Source: Collinsella tanakaei YIT 12063 (GTDB lineage Bacteria > Actinomycetota > Coriobacteriia > Coriobacteriales > Coriobacteriaceae). From it: a DNA stretch of 64,000 nt. Of this stretch, positions 19,327-28,473 are shown piece after piece. The notes under the pieces are model-generated. The model saw only the letters and a program-made list of their open reading frames with translations. It did no database searches and had not been told where the DNA came from. Position 1 is the stretch's first letter. Each line of letters begins with the position of its first letter. The stretch spans positions 200,948 through 264,947 of the forward strand of contig NZ_JH126467.1 of NCBI RefSeq assembly GCF_000225705.1, in the 5' to 3' direction. The position numbers and the translations under genes were made by a program.

Positions 19327-20184
19327 ATGTTGCATGAAGAGGCTCGTCCGCTCGTCCTCGTCGTTTCCGATTCCCTTGGAGACACGGCTTTTGCCGTTCT
19401 GCGCGCGGCTCTTGCTCAGTTCAAGCATGGTTCGTGTGAGGTTCGAAGACTTGCAAAGATCAATGACGTGGAGTTGCTCCGTGTTGTTTTGGACGAGTCG
19501 TCGAGCCGATCCGTTGTGGTCCTCCATACCATCGTAGACGTTGCGCTTCGTCGGAAGGTCGAAGGCCTCCTTGATTCTCGCTGCATTCCCATAATCGATG
19601 TGATCGGTCCGGCGCTCGACGCGCTCTCGATGGTTTTGGGGCAGAGCCCTTCTCAGCGGGTTGGCGCCGTCCATCAAACCGACGCGCGATATTTTGAGCG
19701 AATCCAGGCCATGGAGTACTTTGTCGCACATGACGATGGACGAAATTGCAACGATTTGTCCGATGCGGATTTGGTTCTTATCGGCGTTTCCCGCACCTCT
19801 AAGACTCCTTTATCAATGTATCTTGCATATCTTGGTTATAAGGTTGCCAATATTCCCCTTGCGCTGGGGATTGAGCCGCCTGCAGCTCTATTCGATGTTG
19901 ACCCAGCCCGTGTGTTCGGTCTCGTCTCAACGGTCGAGGAGATTGCGCAGATCCGCTCTAGTCGCTTGGGTGATGAGGTTTCTCGCAGCGTAGCGGGGCG
20001 GTATGCCGATCCATCCATTATCTTTGAGGAGCAGCGCGCCGCCCGTGCGCTTATGGGAAGGATCGGCTGTATCGTCATCAAGACCGACCGCAAGGCCATT
20101 GAGGAATCCGCTGCCGAGATTATCGGGCATCTGGACTATGTTCTTAGTCAACGTTCTGTTCGAGAATGTGGTAGTGCTAAATAA
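19327..20184 (+). CDS. ppsR: PPDK regulatory protein (kinase-pyrophosphorylase)
   Basis: A 285-residue DUF299 protein with the family P-loop GVSRTSKT at residues 153-160. These bifunctional enzymes inactivate pyruvate phosphate dikinase by ADP-dependent phosphorylation of a threonine next to its catalytic histidine and reactivate it with phosphate. The ppdK gene follows, which identifies the substrate. ATG 19327 sits behind AAAGGGCAGG. A 14-base palindrome begins directly after the stop codon. Confidence 0.93.
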   Translation: MLHEEARPLVLVVSDSLGDTAFAVLRAALAQFKHGSCEVRRLAKINDVELLRVVLDESSSRSVVVLHTIVDVALRRKVEGLLDSRCIPIIDVIGPALDALSMVLGQSPSQRVGAVHQTDARYFERIQAMEYFVAHDDGRNCNDLSDADLVLIGVSRTSKTPLSMYLAYLGYKVANIPLALGIEPPAALFDVDPARVFGLVSTVEEIAQIRSSRLGDEVSRSVAGRYADPSIIFEEQRAARALMGRIGCIVIKTDRKAIEESAAEIIGHLDYVLSQRSVRECGSAK

Positions 20185-20198
20185 ATACCAGCTGGTAT
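20185..20198. repeat. 14-base perfect palindrome between ppsR and ppdK
   Basis: ATACCAGCTGGTAT is self-complementary and lies directly after the ppsR stop codon, about 183 bases before ppdK. It lacks a T tract, so it looks more like an operator than a terminator. The rest of the gap to 20381 shows TATAAA (20235-20240) and TATCAT (20295-20300) as possible -10 boxes, but neither has a good -35. Confidence 0.5.
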
Positions 20199-20381
20199 CA
20201 CCACGGTATGACCACAAGTACGTCCGTTTGCCGTTATAAATTCAACGCTCGCTTCGGTTCATACGTTCTTCAAAGCAATTTATTCATTTCTTCCTATCAT
20301 GCACGATATCCGTCGGGTCCCCATACGACGCGGCGGTTTATTCGCATTGGTGCCGCGTTGCACCTTGAGAAGGGGGTTTGT

Positions 20382-23126
20382 ATGGAAACGGAAAAGTGTG
20401 TGTACAGGTTTGGTGCGGCAGCGGATGGCGTCGACGTCACAGAGGGCGATGCCAGCATGAACTTTGTCCTTGGGGGTAAGGGGGCTAATCTTGCCGAGAT
20501 GGCGCGCCTGGGTTTGCCCGTTCCTCCTGGCTTTACCATCACTTGCAAAACATGCATGGGATATGCGAATAGCGGCAACGAATGGCAGCAGGGCGTGCTT
20601 GACCAGATAGATGCGGCTACGCGCGATCTCGAAGAGCGCATGGGCAAGCGCTTGGGTGATCCCGATGATCCCCTGTTGGTGTCCGTGCGATCCGGAGCCC
20701 CGTTCTCCATGCCCGGCATGATGGATACCGTCCTCAATCTCGGTCTTAACGATGAATCCGTTCAAGGTTTAATTCGGCAGACCGAGAATCCTCGGTTCGC
20801 TTGGGATTCCTATCGCAGGTTTATCCAGATGTTCTCCAATGTTGTTCTTGGAGTCGATGCAGATCTGTTTGAAAACGCGCTGTCGAAACGGCGCCTGATC
20901 GCAGGTGTCCGGCAAGACAGCGACCTTTCCGCGGAGGATCTCTGTCAACTCGTTAGCGAGTTCAAAGCAATCTTCCGAGATAACGTCTCGGTCCTTCTTC
21001 ATCCAGAGCTCGCCGATGCAGCCGGGGACGCTGCTTTCCCTGCTGATCCCGCGCTTCAGCTCCGTCTCGCCATCCAAGCTGTATTTGGCAGCTGGCTCAA
21101 CGAACGGGCTTGTCTGTACCGCAAGCAGAATGGTATTTCCGATGACCTCGGAACAGCGGTAAACGTGCAGGCGATGGTGTTTGGCAACAAGGGTGAGAGC
21201 TCGGCTACGGGCGTCGCCTTTACGCGCAACGCGGCAGATGGAACTAAAGAGTTTTACGGAGACTTCCTAGTTAACGCACAGGGTGAAGATGTTGTCGCGG
21301 GCATCCGCAACACAGAGCCTATTTCCCAACTTAAGGCTAATCCCACTTTCAAGGAAGCGGGGGAGCAGCTCGAGTCGATATTCGGCATCCTCGAGAGCCA
21401 TTATCGTGATATATGCGATATCGAGTTCACCATAGAGCAAGGTAAGCTGTGGATGCTGCAGACGCGTGTGGGCAAGCGAACCGCGGCGGCTGCGATCAAA
21501 ATCGCTATTGATATGGTCGAGGAGGGGATCATCACGCGTGAGGAGGCTGTTGGGCGCGTGAGCCCCAAGCAGCTCGATCAGTTGCTTCATCCGCAATTCG
21601 ACCCCGCGGCCGATATCGAGGTGCTGGCCTGCGGGCTCAACGCGAGTCCGGGGGCCGCGGTGGGGGAGATCGTCTTCTCGTCCGATGACGCTGTTAAGGC
21701 CGTGGCATCGGGCCGGCGGGTCGTCTTGGTCCGCTGGGAGACAAATCCCGATGATCTCAAGGGCATGACGGTGGCGGAGGGAATCCTGACCAGCCACGGC
21801 GGCAAAACCAGTCATGCGGCTGTGATCGCGCGTGGTATGGGGACGCCCTGCGTATGCGGCGTTGAGTCGTTCCAGATCGATGCGAAGGCAAAGGAGGTGC
21901 GCATCTCCGGCACGGACCTTGTGCTTCACGAGGGCGATGTCATATCGTTCGACGGAGCCCGGGGAATCGTCGTTTTGGGCGCGGTACCGCTCACCACGGC
22001 TTCATTGACCAAAGACCTTGATACTCTGCTCGCATGGGCGGATGAGATTCGTCTTGATGGCCCCGATGGCCGCGGATTCCACGTTCGCGTCAATGCCGAC
22101 AACCCGAAGGATGCGGGGCTTGCCTTGAGTTTCGGCGCCGAGGCGATAGGATTGTGCCGAACAGAGCATATGTTCCTGGGCGATCGCAAGCAGATTATCC
22201 AATCATTCATCCTGTCCGAGGATGCCGCTGTGCGTTCGGCTGCCCTTGCTCAATTGCTCGAGGTCCAGACCGATGATTTCCTCTCGATGTTCCGAACCAT
22301 GAACGGCAGGGACGTCGTCGTCCGTTTGCTCGATCCACCGCTTCACGAGTTTTTGGACGATCCTCGTGAGCTCGCGGTTTCGATTGCCCGTCTCGAGGCG
22401 TCGGGTGCAGAAGGGGAGCGACTTCTCGAGGCTCGCTCGCTGCTTCGACGGATCGACGGGATGGCGGAGTCCAACCCCATGCTCGGCTTGCGAGGAGTGC
22501 GGTTGTCGTTGCTCTATCCCGAGCTTCCCTTGATGCAGGTAAGGGCCATCGCTAGCGCGGCGGCCGCCCTTAAGCGTGACGAGGGGCTGGACCCTAGGCC
22601 AGAAATCATGGTTCCGCTCGTGTCCGTTACTCGGGAACATGTGCAAGTTCGAGACGTTATCGAAGGCGTTATCGGTCAGGTGGAAAGGGAATATGGCGTG
22701 AAGCTCGAGATTCCCGTGGGCACCATGATCGAGCTTCCTCGAGCCTGTCTGGTCGCCGACCAGATCGCTAAGCATGCAGACTTCTTCTGCTTTGGAACGA
22801 ACGATCTTACCCAGACGGTGTTCGGCTTCTCGCGTGACGATGCCGAGGCAAAGTTTATACCCGTCTACCTGCATAAGGGGATTCTTGACGTCAATCCATT
22901 CGAGACCATTGATGACGCGGTTCTTGAAATGGTATCGATGGCGGTGTCCAAGGGCCGCGAATCCAATCCCGCCATGAGCTACGGTGTCTGCGGCGAACAC
23001 GGCGGAGACCCCTTGTCCATCAAGCGGTTCTTTAAGGATGCGAACGTCGACTATGTCTCCTGTTCTCCTTATCGCGTTCCTGTCGCGAGGCTTTCTGCGG
23101 CCCATGCGATGCTCGAGCTACGATAG
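20382..23126 (+). CDS. ppdK: Pyruvate, phosphate dikinase
   Basis: A 914-residue enzyme interconverting pyruvate, ATP and phosphate with PEP, AMP and pyrophosphate. The ATP-grasp region begins near FVLGGKGANLAEM; the phosphohistidine is His478 in GGKTSHAAV with regulatory Thr476 two residues before it; the PEP-binding barrel ends with Cys870 in GVCGEHGGDP. ATG 20382 is behind GAGAAGGGGG; an earlier ATG at 20208 would add non-family sequence. Regulation by PpsR is expected from the upstream gene. In an anaerobe it may serve pyrophosphate-linked glycolysis. Confidence 0.97.
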   Translation: METEKCVYRFGAAADGVDVTEGDASMNFVLGGKGANLAEMARLGLPVPPGFTITCKTCMGYANSGNEWQQGVLDQIDAATRDLEERMGKRLGDPDDPLLVSVRSGAPFSMPGMMDTVLNLGLNDESVQGLIRQTENPRFAWDSYRRFIQMFSNVVLGVDADLFENALSKRRLIAGVRQDSDLSAEDLCQLVSEFKAIFRDNVSVLLHPELADAAGDAAFPADPALQLRLAIQAVFGSWLNERACLYRKQNGISDDLGTAVNVQAMVFGNKGESSATGVAFTRNAADGTKEFYGDFLVNAQGEDVVAGIRNTEPISQLKANPTFKEAGEQLESIFGILESHYRDICDIEFTIEQGKLWMLQTRVGKRTAAAAIKIAIDMVEEGIITREEAVGRVSPKQLDQLLHPQFDPAADIEVLACGLNASPGAAVGEIVFSSDDAVKAVASGRRVVLVRWETNPDDLKGMTVAEGILTSHGGKTSHAAVIARGMGTPCVCGVESFQIDAKAKEVRISGTDLVLHEGDVISFDGARGIVVLGAVPLTTASLTKDLDTLLAWADEIRLDGPDGRGFHVRVNADNPKDAGLALSFGAEAIGLCRTEHMFLGDRKQIIQSFILSEDAAVRSAALAQLLEVQTDDFLSMFRTMNGRDVVVRLLDPPLHEFLDDPRELAVSIARLEASGAEGERLLEARSLLRRIDGMAESNPMLGLRGVRLSLLYPELPLMQVRAIASAAAALKRDEGLDPRPEIMVPLVSVTREHVQVRDVIEGVIGQVEREYGVKLEIPVGTMIELPRACLVADQIAKHADFFCFGTNDLTQTVFGFSRDDAEAKFIPVYLHKGILDVNPFETIDDAVLEMVSMAVSKGRESNPAMSYGVCGEHGGDPLSIKRFFKDANVDYVSCSPYRVPVARLSAAHAMLELR

Positions 23127-23181
23127 GTGCTTAGCTGCCCGCATCTGGCGATGACGACTGCGCGCTGCCGGCAAGCATGAT

Positions 23182-23224
23182 AAAGGGCCCGCGTTCCCAG
23201 AGGTATAAGGACGCGGACCCTTTT
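23182..23224. terminator. Terminator between ppdK and the convergent membrane gene
   Basis: AAAGGGCCCGCGT (23182-23194) pairs with ACGCGGACCCTTT (23211-23223), one internal mismatch, then TTTTGCTTTTT. A-rich sequence on the other side also allows termination from the - strand. Confidence 0.75.
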
Positions 23225-23247
23225 GCTTTTTGGATGGATGGCTGGCG

Positions 23248-23808
23248 CTACGCTTCTGCGGAAAGGTGCGTTCTCCCGTTGTCGCTGTGGATGGTGAACG
23301 GGTGCAAGATCAGTTCGATTCCAAGCAGCAGCACATGATGCTCGATATTTTCAAGTGGACTAGCAATGAGGAGCGTGCCGAGTACCACTTCTATGGCGGA
23401 GGAAAGCGCGAGCAGCGCGAAGGGCGCCCTAGCGCGAATCGCATGGAATGTCTCGTCTATCTCTCCGGCGGCCTTGCTTAATCCTATGAATCCCCAGACA
23501 ACTCCTACCAGGGTGAGCAGGGCGGTTCCCTTTACCAGCAGCATTCCTCCGACCACGATCATGACGACGTCGGAACCCTGGCTGATGCTGCTGGCTTTCT
23601 TATTTGGATCTGTAAGGTCCGTAATCAAGTCCGCGGCTCCAACCACGAGCATCAGGCCGCCCAGAAGATATGGTAGGAAGTTCATGATTCCTTCCGGCGC
23701 TAGTATGCAGGCGATCCCGATGAAAGGGAACAGCAGGGATGCAATGATCGCAGCCTTTCCAGGCGTTGGCTGCTGTTTGATTTCGCTGACGGAATCGATT
23801 CGTGCCAT
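23248..23808 (-). CDS. HdeD/DUF308-like membrane protein
   Basis: A 186-residue protein with about six hydrophobic segments arranged as repeated helix pairs, including GIMNFLPYLLGGLMLVVGA and VVMIVVGGMLLVKG. Length and pattern fit the HdeD (DUF308) family, linked to acid resistance in E. coli; here function is inferred only from the fold. ATG 23808 is preceded by GAAAGGAAC on the - strand. It is convergent with ppdK and divergent from rplS. An inverted repeat at 23916-23935 lies in its upstream region. Confidence 0.7.
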   Translation of the reverse strand: MARIDSVSEIKQQPTPGKAAIIASLLFPFIGIACILAPEGIMNFLPYLLGGLMLVVGAADLITDLTDPNKKASSISQGSDVVMIVVGGMLLVKGTALLTLVGVVWGFIGLSKAAGEIDETFHAIRARAPFALLALSSAIEVVLGTLLIASPLENIEHHVLLLGIELILHPFTIHSDNGRTHLSAEA

Positions 23809-23915
23809 GATGGGATAGTTCCTTTCAAATCTGCTGTCTAATTCTGGTGACGGTTAGGTCGGATTAGCCGTCTGATGTATTGTTCCCGCATTTGGCATCG
23901 TATGTTCGTTATCAT

Positions 23916-23935
23916 AGGTATATACATGGATACCT
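23916..23935. repeat. Inverted repeat in the divergent hdeD-like/rplS region
   Basis: AGGTAT and ATACCT flank eight bases. It could be a regulator site for the hdeD-like gene, about 110 bases downstream on the - strand. No other feature but the rplS promoter is evident in the 281-base gap. Confidence 0.35.
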
Positions 23936-24015
23936 CTTTCCTTTCGTATGGTCAGCCATAAATGTGCAGATAAGGTGTTGGATGAGGTTCATCCCTTGGC
24001 TACCAGCGAAATGCT

Positions 24016-24021
24016 TATACT
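24016..24021 (+). promoter_or_regulatory. Probable -10 box of rplS
   Basis: TATACT at 24016-24021 is a good -10 with TG a few bases upstream; the nearest -35-like TTGGCT (23996) is only 14 bases away, so the -35 is unclear. The leader would be about 60 bases. Confidence 0.45.
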
Positions 24022-24089
24022 GAAATAGTTTGTTCAACCTATGTGTCGGCGTACGCGCGCGGCACCTCTAGAAGAGTAAGGATCGAAAG

Positions 24090-24431
24090 ATGGATTACAT
24101 CCGCGCAATCGAGCGCCAGCAGATCCGTGAGGACATTCCTCAGGTCCGCGTTGGCGACAACGTCAAGGTGCATTATCGCATCAAGGAAGGCGACCGCGAG
24201 CGTATCCAGGTCTTCCAGGGCGACGTCATCCGCATGAGCGGCGGCTCCTCCCGCGAGACCTTCACCGTCCGCAAGCTTTCCTTCGGCATCGGTGTCGAGC
24301 GTACCTTCCCGCTTCACAGCCCCAAGATCGCCAAGCTCGAGGTTATCCGTCACGGTAAGGTTCGTCGCGCCAAGCTGTACTACCTCCGCGACAAGGTGGG
24401 CAAGGCTGCCCGCATTCCCGAGAAGCGCTAA
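24090..24431 (+). CDS. rplS: 50S ribosomal protein L19
   Basis: A 113-residue L19: [25 protein letters not shown] and the C-terminal [20 protein letters not shown] are diagnostic. It lies at the 30S-50S interface. The usual trmD-rplS linkage is broken here: trmD is 9 kb upstream in the rpsP operon and rplS has its own promoter and terminator. Confidence 0.97.
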   Translation: MDYIRAIERQQIREDIPQVRVGDNVKVHYRIKEGDRERIQVFQGDVIRMSGGSSRETFTVRKLSFGIGVERTFPLHSPKIAKLEVIRHGKVRRAKLYYLRDKVGKAARIPEKR

Positions 24432-24461
24432 GCTTCATTCTTTTTTCAATTACGCGCACCT

Positions 24462-24488
24462 GGCCGCTCCGAAAGGGGCGGCCTTTTT
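24462..24488 (+). terminator. Rho-independent terminator after rplS
   Basis: GGCCGCTCC/GGGGCGGCC (9 bases, one G-U) with a GAAA loop, then TTTTT. Confidence 0.88.
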
Positions 24489-24563
24489 GGTTGCATTACG
24501 CTTTCGTTTAACGGCGTTCGCGGTACCATGGAAAAGATGACGGTCTGCATCCAAGGAGTCCCA

Positions 24564-25352
24564 ATGGCAAATATGACAAGTTCGGCCCCCGCCGCGCAGG
24601 TTGCGGCAGAGCTGGGGAGCGCTCCGTTTGATGAAATTCAGTTGCTTGTCGATCGTTATCGTGAGGACCCTCGCGTTCAAGTTCAAAAGGCCTGCGAACG
24701 CGCGTTGAAGCGCTGGAGCAAGGAGAAGGCGGAACACGAGCGAGTAGACGGCATGTACCGTCTCATGGATGAGCTTGGCGGCAGCGGTATCGTGGTCGGC
24801 GTGGACGAGGTGGGACGTGGTTCCGTCGCGGGGCCTTTGACCGTCTGCGCCGTCTGCCTTCCCTCCGATCCTAAGATTTGGGGCATCAACGATTCCAAGC
24901 AGTTAACTCCCGCAAAGCGCGAGGCCCTGGCTTCCAGAATCGCGCAGGAAGCGGTCGCGATCGGCATCTGTCACATATCTCCCGAGCGCATCGATTCCGT
25001 CGGCATGGCATCTGCTCTTCGCGAGGCCGTCGCGGGCGCCGTTGCCGATACCGGACTTGAACCCGATTGCGTTTTGATGGATGGAAACCCTCTGGGCGCG
25101 GTCCCCAACGAGCGCGATGTGGTTCACGGTGACTCGCAAGTGGCTTGTATCGCCGCCGCCTCGATTGTTGCCAAAGTCACCCGCGACGAGATGATGGTCG
25201 AGCTGGATGCAGAATATCCCGGATACCATCTGGCGCAATCAAAGGGCTACGCATCGCCCGATCATATCAAGGCCATACAGGAACATGGTTTGACCCCCAT
25301 TCACCGAGTGAGCTTTTGTGGTAATTTCTTGCAGACAGGCACCCTTTTTTAA
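24564..25352 (+). CDS. rnhB: Ribonuclease HII
   Basis: A 262-residue enzyme that cuts RNA in RNA-DNA hybrids. The DEDD site is visible: Asp81 and Glu82 in VGVDEVGRG, Asp173 in LMDGNPL and Asp208 in KVTRDEM. About 75 residues of helical N-terminal extension precede the catalytic domain, as in Bacillus RnhB. ATG 24564 follows AAGGAG; ATG 24528 is an in-frame alternative. Confidence 0.95.
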   Translation: MANMTSSAPAAQVAAELGSAPFDEIQLLVDRYREDPRVQVQKACERALKRWSKEKAEHERVDGMYRLMDELGGSGIVVGVDEVGRGSVAGPLTVCAVCLPSDPKIWGINDSKQLTPAKREALASRIAQEAVAIGICHISPERIDSVGMASALREAVAGAVADTGLEPDCVLMDGNPLGAVPNERDVVHGDSQVACIAAASIVAKVTRDEMMVELDAEYPGYHLAQSKGYASPDHIKAIQEHGLTPIHRVSFCGNFLQTGTLF

Positions 25353-25525
25353 TGGCGCCGGGCGCTTTTGCCCACGCTGGCGGCACGTTCTAGCTTTCGC
25401 TAGCATTGTTTTGCAATAAATCATCGTTTTACTTTCGGCATTTCTGGAAGATTCAGCCGACCTTGCGCGAGCTAATACGCCTCCATGCTTTCCGTTAATT
25501 ATTTTCCAACGGAAAGGAGCGCGAA

Positions 25526-26008
25526 ATGTCACGGCGAAGCAAGGACCGAGTTCCTGATCTTGGCGGTTTCGAGGACCTGTTGTCAGAGGATGCGTGCCTT
25601 GATGATGATAGGATGCTCGACGGCCTTACTACAAAACAACTGGGTAACGTTGGCGAAGCGATCGCGGCGCTCTATTTGAAGGAGCGGGGATACGACATTC
25701 TCGAGCGCAATTACCGTTGCCATGAAGGGGAGGCGGACCTTATAGCGCTCGATACGGTCGAGGGCGTCATCGTTCTGGTTGAGGTCAAGACGCGAAGGGT
25801 CCGTCATCTCGATGACGATGGGTATCCCGAAGAGGCAGTTAACGATAAGAAGCGCCGTCGGTATCGCCGTATCGCCGCAAATTATCTTATGGATCGCTTT
25901 CCCGTACCCGCGATTCGTTTCGATGTGGTCGCCGTTTCGGTTGCGTCCGGTCACCTTGCGGGCATCAGGCATATGGTAGGGGCCTTTGACTGGGAGGCGG
26001 AGCCGTGA
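25526..26008 (+). CDS. yraN: UPF0102 (YraN) nuclease-like protein
   Basis: A 160-residue protein with a PD-(D/E)XK-like core: GNVGEAIAALYLKERGYDILERNYR, GEADLIALD and VLVEVKTR. The first 38 residues are extra compared with typical 120-residue members. Function is not established; Holliday-junction-resolvase-like fold is known for the family. Start ATG 25526 behind GGAAAGGAG. It overlaps comM by four bases (GTGA), a conserved neighbourhood with comM and dprA. The 173-base gap before it holds only a short CTAGC/GCTAG hairpin at 25390-25403. Confidence 0.88.
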   Translation: MSRRSKDRVPDLGGFEDLLSEDACLDDDRMLDGLTTKQLGNVGEAIAALYLKERGYDILERNYRCHEGEADLIALDTVEGVIVLVEVKTRRVRHLDDDGYPEEAVNDKKRRRYRRIAANYLMDRFPVPAIRFDVVAVSVASGHLAGIRHMVGAFDWEAEP

Positions 26009-27534
26009 GTTCTGATAGGCCCGGGTCGTTTGCCGTCCATGCTGCATGTATCAGAGGGGTCGAGGCACAGCCCGTTACGGTCGAGGTCTCATACGGCGGA
26101 AGCATACCGGGTATCACGATCGTGGGCATGGCGGACAGTTCGGTTCTCGAGGCGCGGGTGAGAATTCGCTGCGCCCTGGTTGCCTGCGGATTCGACGTTC
26201 CGCGTCGCGCGATCATCGTGAACTTATCGCCTGGCGATTTGAGGAAGACCGGTTCTGGATTCGACCTGCCCATCGCCGTTGCAATACTCGCCATGTCGGG
26301 GCAGATACCGCGCACGGGCCTCGATGATCGGCTGTTTGTGGGCGAGGTGGGATTGGACGGCGAAGTCCTTCCCTGCAAAGGTGAGGTCGCCTACACCTTG
26401 CTTGCTCGAGAGGCGGGGCTTTCTCTTGTGGGGGCCTTGAGGCCGGATCATGTTCCCTTCGACGGCGTGGCGTCATCATATCTGGATAGCATAGGAGCGC
26501 TTCGCATGGGCGTCGATTGGGCTTGCAAGCCCTATCCCGTATCTCCCATATCGGAAAGCGTGGTCCAGCCTCGACTTGACTATGCCGATGTCGTTGGACA
26601 AGAGGTTGCTAAACGGGCGATCGCGGTGGCGGCGGCAGGCGGGTTGGGCATGCTTATGATTGGACCTCCCGGCTCCGGTAAGAGCATGCTTGCGAAAAGG
26701 ATGACAACGATATTGCCGCCGATTGATCCCGTCGAGCGCCAGGAGGCCCTGTGCATCCATTCCGTCGCGGGAGATGGGTACGAGGGCCTTCTTGCGGGGG
26801 AAAGGCCGTTTCGTAGACCGCACCACAGCATCACCCCTGCTGGTTTGGTGGGAGGTGGAAGGCCGGTGCGGCCGGGTGAGGCGAGCCTCGCGCACGGTGG
26901 CGTTCTCTACCTCGATGAGCTCGGGGAGTTTCCCACGGGCGTCCTCCAGACGCTAAGGCAGCCTATTGAAGAGGGGTGCGTGCGCATCGCCCGTGTTGAT
27001 GGCACATATATTTTTCCATCACGTTTCCAGCTGCTTGCAGCAAGCAATCCCTGCCCGTGCGGTCATTTGGGAGATGGGGAGGTAGCCTGTAGGTGCACGC
27101 CGAGCGCCATCTCAAAATATAGGGCCAAGCTCGCAGGGCCGCTTGTAGACCGCATCGACATCGTTCTCGATGTCTCAAGGCCGGATCCATCTCTCATCAT
27201 CGAGGGTGAAGAAGGGCTTACATCGAGTGAATTGCTTGAGATGGTCGAGCGCGGGCGAGCTTTTGGAAAAGACCGTGCGGCTAAATGGGGCACTTCGATT
27301 TTAGAGGGAACGGAACGTTTCGAGAGAGTTATCGAGCAGAGCGGCATGAAAGGCGACTCTTCTGATGTTCTGCTCGACATAGCCGCACGTAACCATCTGA
27401 GCGCAAGGGGCATCGTTCGTCTCTGCCGCATTGCAAGGACCGTTGCCGACATCGACCAGAGTCCAACAATCGCGGTCGGCCATGTTCTCGAGGCCGCGAT
27501 GTACCAGGGAAGGAGGAACGATGGGCGTATGTAG
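26005..27534 (+). CDS. comM: YifB/ComM-family Mg-chelatase-like AAA+ ATPase
   Basis: A 509-residue protein with an N-terminal Lon-protease-like fold (to about 165), then an AAA+ module with Walker A GPPGSGKS at 220-227 and Walker B-type LYLDELGEF, plus a Cys group (CPCGHLG, ACRC). ComM is a hexameric branch-migration helicase used in natural transformation. It starts with GTG overlapping the yraN stop and its own end is overlapped by dprA by 14 bases, so all three are coupled. Confidence 0.93.
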   Translation: MSSDRPGSFAVHAACIRGVEAQPVTVEVSYGGSIPGITIVGMADSSVLEARVRIRCALVACGFDVPRRAIIVNLSPGDLRKTGSGFDLPIAVAILAMSGQIPRTGLDDRLFVGEVGLDGEVLPCKGEVAYTLLAREAGLSLVGALRPDHVPFDGVASSYLDSIGALRMGVDWACKPYPVSPISESVVQPRLDYADVVGQEVAKRAIAVAAAGGLGMLMIGPPGSGKSMLAKRMTTILPPIDPVERQEALCIHSVAGDGYEGLLAGERPFRRPHHSITPAGLVGGGRPVRPGEASLAHGGVLYLDELGEFPTGVLQTLRQPIEEGCVRIARVDGTYIFPSRFQLLAASNPCPCGHLGDGEVACRCTPSAISKYRAKLAGPLVDRIDIVLDVSRPDPSLIIEGEEGLTSSELLEMVERGRAFGKDRAAKWGTSILEGTERFERVIEQSGMKGDSSDVLLDIAARNHLSARGIVRLCRIARTVADIDQSPTIAVGHVLEAAMYQGRRNDGRM

Positions 27535-28462
27535 GGGGAGGATGGAGCTCAGGTTGGGACAACCCTTATATCCAAGCATGGTCGCAGAGCTGCCGGACCC
27601 GCCGAAGACCATCTACGTGAGAGGCGATCCCACAGCCCTCAATGCTTCATGCATCTCGATTATCGGATCGCGGAAGGCAACACCTTACGGCCTTGCCGTC
27701 GCCGAGATGGCGGCGCATGTTGCCGCGGAATCGAATTTGGTTGTCGTATCCGGAGGGGCTTTAGGTTGCGACCAGGCTGCAGGGCGTGCTGCTCTTGAGG
27801 CGGGCGGTAGACACGTGGTGGTTTTTGGAAGCGGGGCGGATGTCGTCTATCCGCGCGGGGCTGAAGACCTAGTGGAGCGAACGCTGTCCCAGGCAGGCGC
27901 GGTCATCTCTATCGAACCGTGGGGCGCCCAGCCTCGCAAGTACACGTTTCCCAAGCGCAACAGGGTGATCGCCGCTTTGTCGAAGGCCTTGTTTGTGACA
28001 GAGGCGGGGTTGCCGTCGGGTACCATCTCAACTGCCGAGTCCGCGCTGGGCTTGGGTAGGGAAGTTCTCTCTATTCCGGGCTCTATTCTGTCTCCGGAAT
28101 CAAAAGGGACAAACTACCTCATTTCCGAGGGCGCGACGTGCATTACGGATGAGGAATCTCTTGAGGTGGCGATATCGCGCATCTACGGCACGCTACGGTG
28201 CCAGCGCGGTGCCGCGCCCGGTTTGATAGGGCTGAATGAAACCGAGTCGCTGGTGCTTGACGCGCTTATCGCAAACCCTATGCGCATAGACCAGGTTTCA
28301 GCGATGCTTAAGAAGGACGTTGCCACCACCTTGAAATTTCTCGGTGCTCTTTCGGTTCGAGGATTGGTGGAAACGCTTTTTGATGGACGATTCGCGCCGA
28401 CCAAGATCGCGCTTCACGCCCGCAGCCGTTTGGGTCACAATATGGGTTCGATGAAAACGTGA
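27521..28462 (+). CDS. dprA: DNA-processing protein DprA
   Basis: A 313-residue Rossmann-fold protein that loads RecA on incoming single-stranded DNA. Family landmarks: IIGSRKATPYG, VVSGGALGCDQAAGRAAL, GSGADVVYP, FPKRNRVIAALS and GTISTAESALGLGREV. A C-terminal winged-helix segment (about 240-300) is present. ATG 27521 has a strong GGGAAGGAGG site within the end of comM. The N-terminal SAM-like domain of many DprA proteins is nearly absent (about 28 residues before the Rossmann part). Confidence 0.95.
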   Translation: MGVCRGRMELRLGQPLYPSMVAELPDPPKTIYVRGDPTALNASCISIIGSRKATPYGLAVAEMAAHVAAESNLVVVSGGALGCDQAAGRAALEAGGRHVVVFGSGADVVYPRGAEDLVERTLSQAGAVISIEPWGAQPRKYTFPKRNRVIAALSKALFVTEAGLPSGTISTAESALGLGREVLSIPGSILSPESKGTNYLISEGATCITDEESLEVAISRIYGTLRCQRGAAPGLIGLNETESLVLDALIANPMRIDQVSAMLKKDVATTLKFLGALSVRGLVETLFDGRFAPTKIALHARSRLGHNMGSMKT

Positions 28463-28473
28463 AAGGGGAGACC

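Noticed and set aside
23230..23481. Open frame on the + strand opposite the hdeD-like gene
   Set aside because: It overlaps the ppdK terminator side and the membrane gene, which has a better ribosome site and a membrane pattern.
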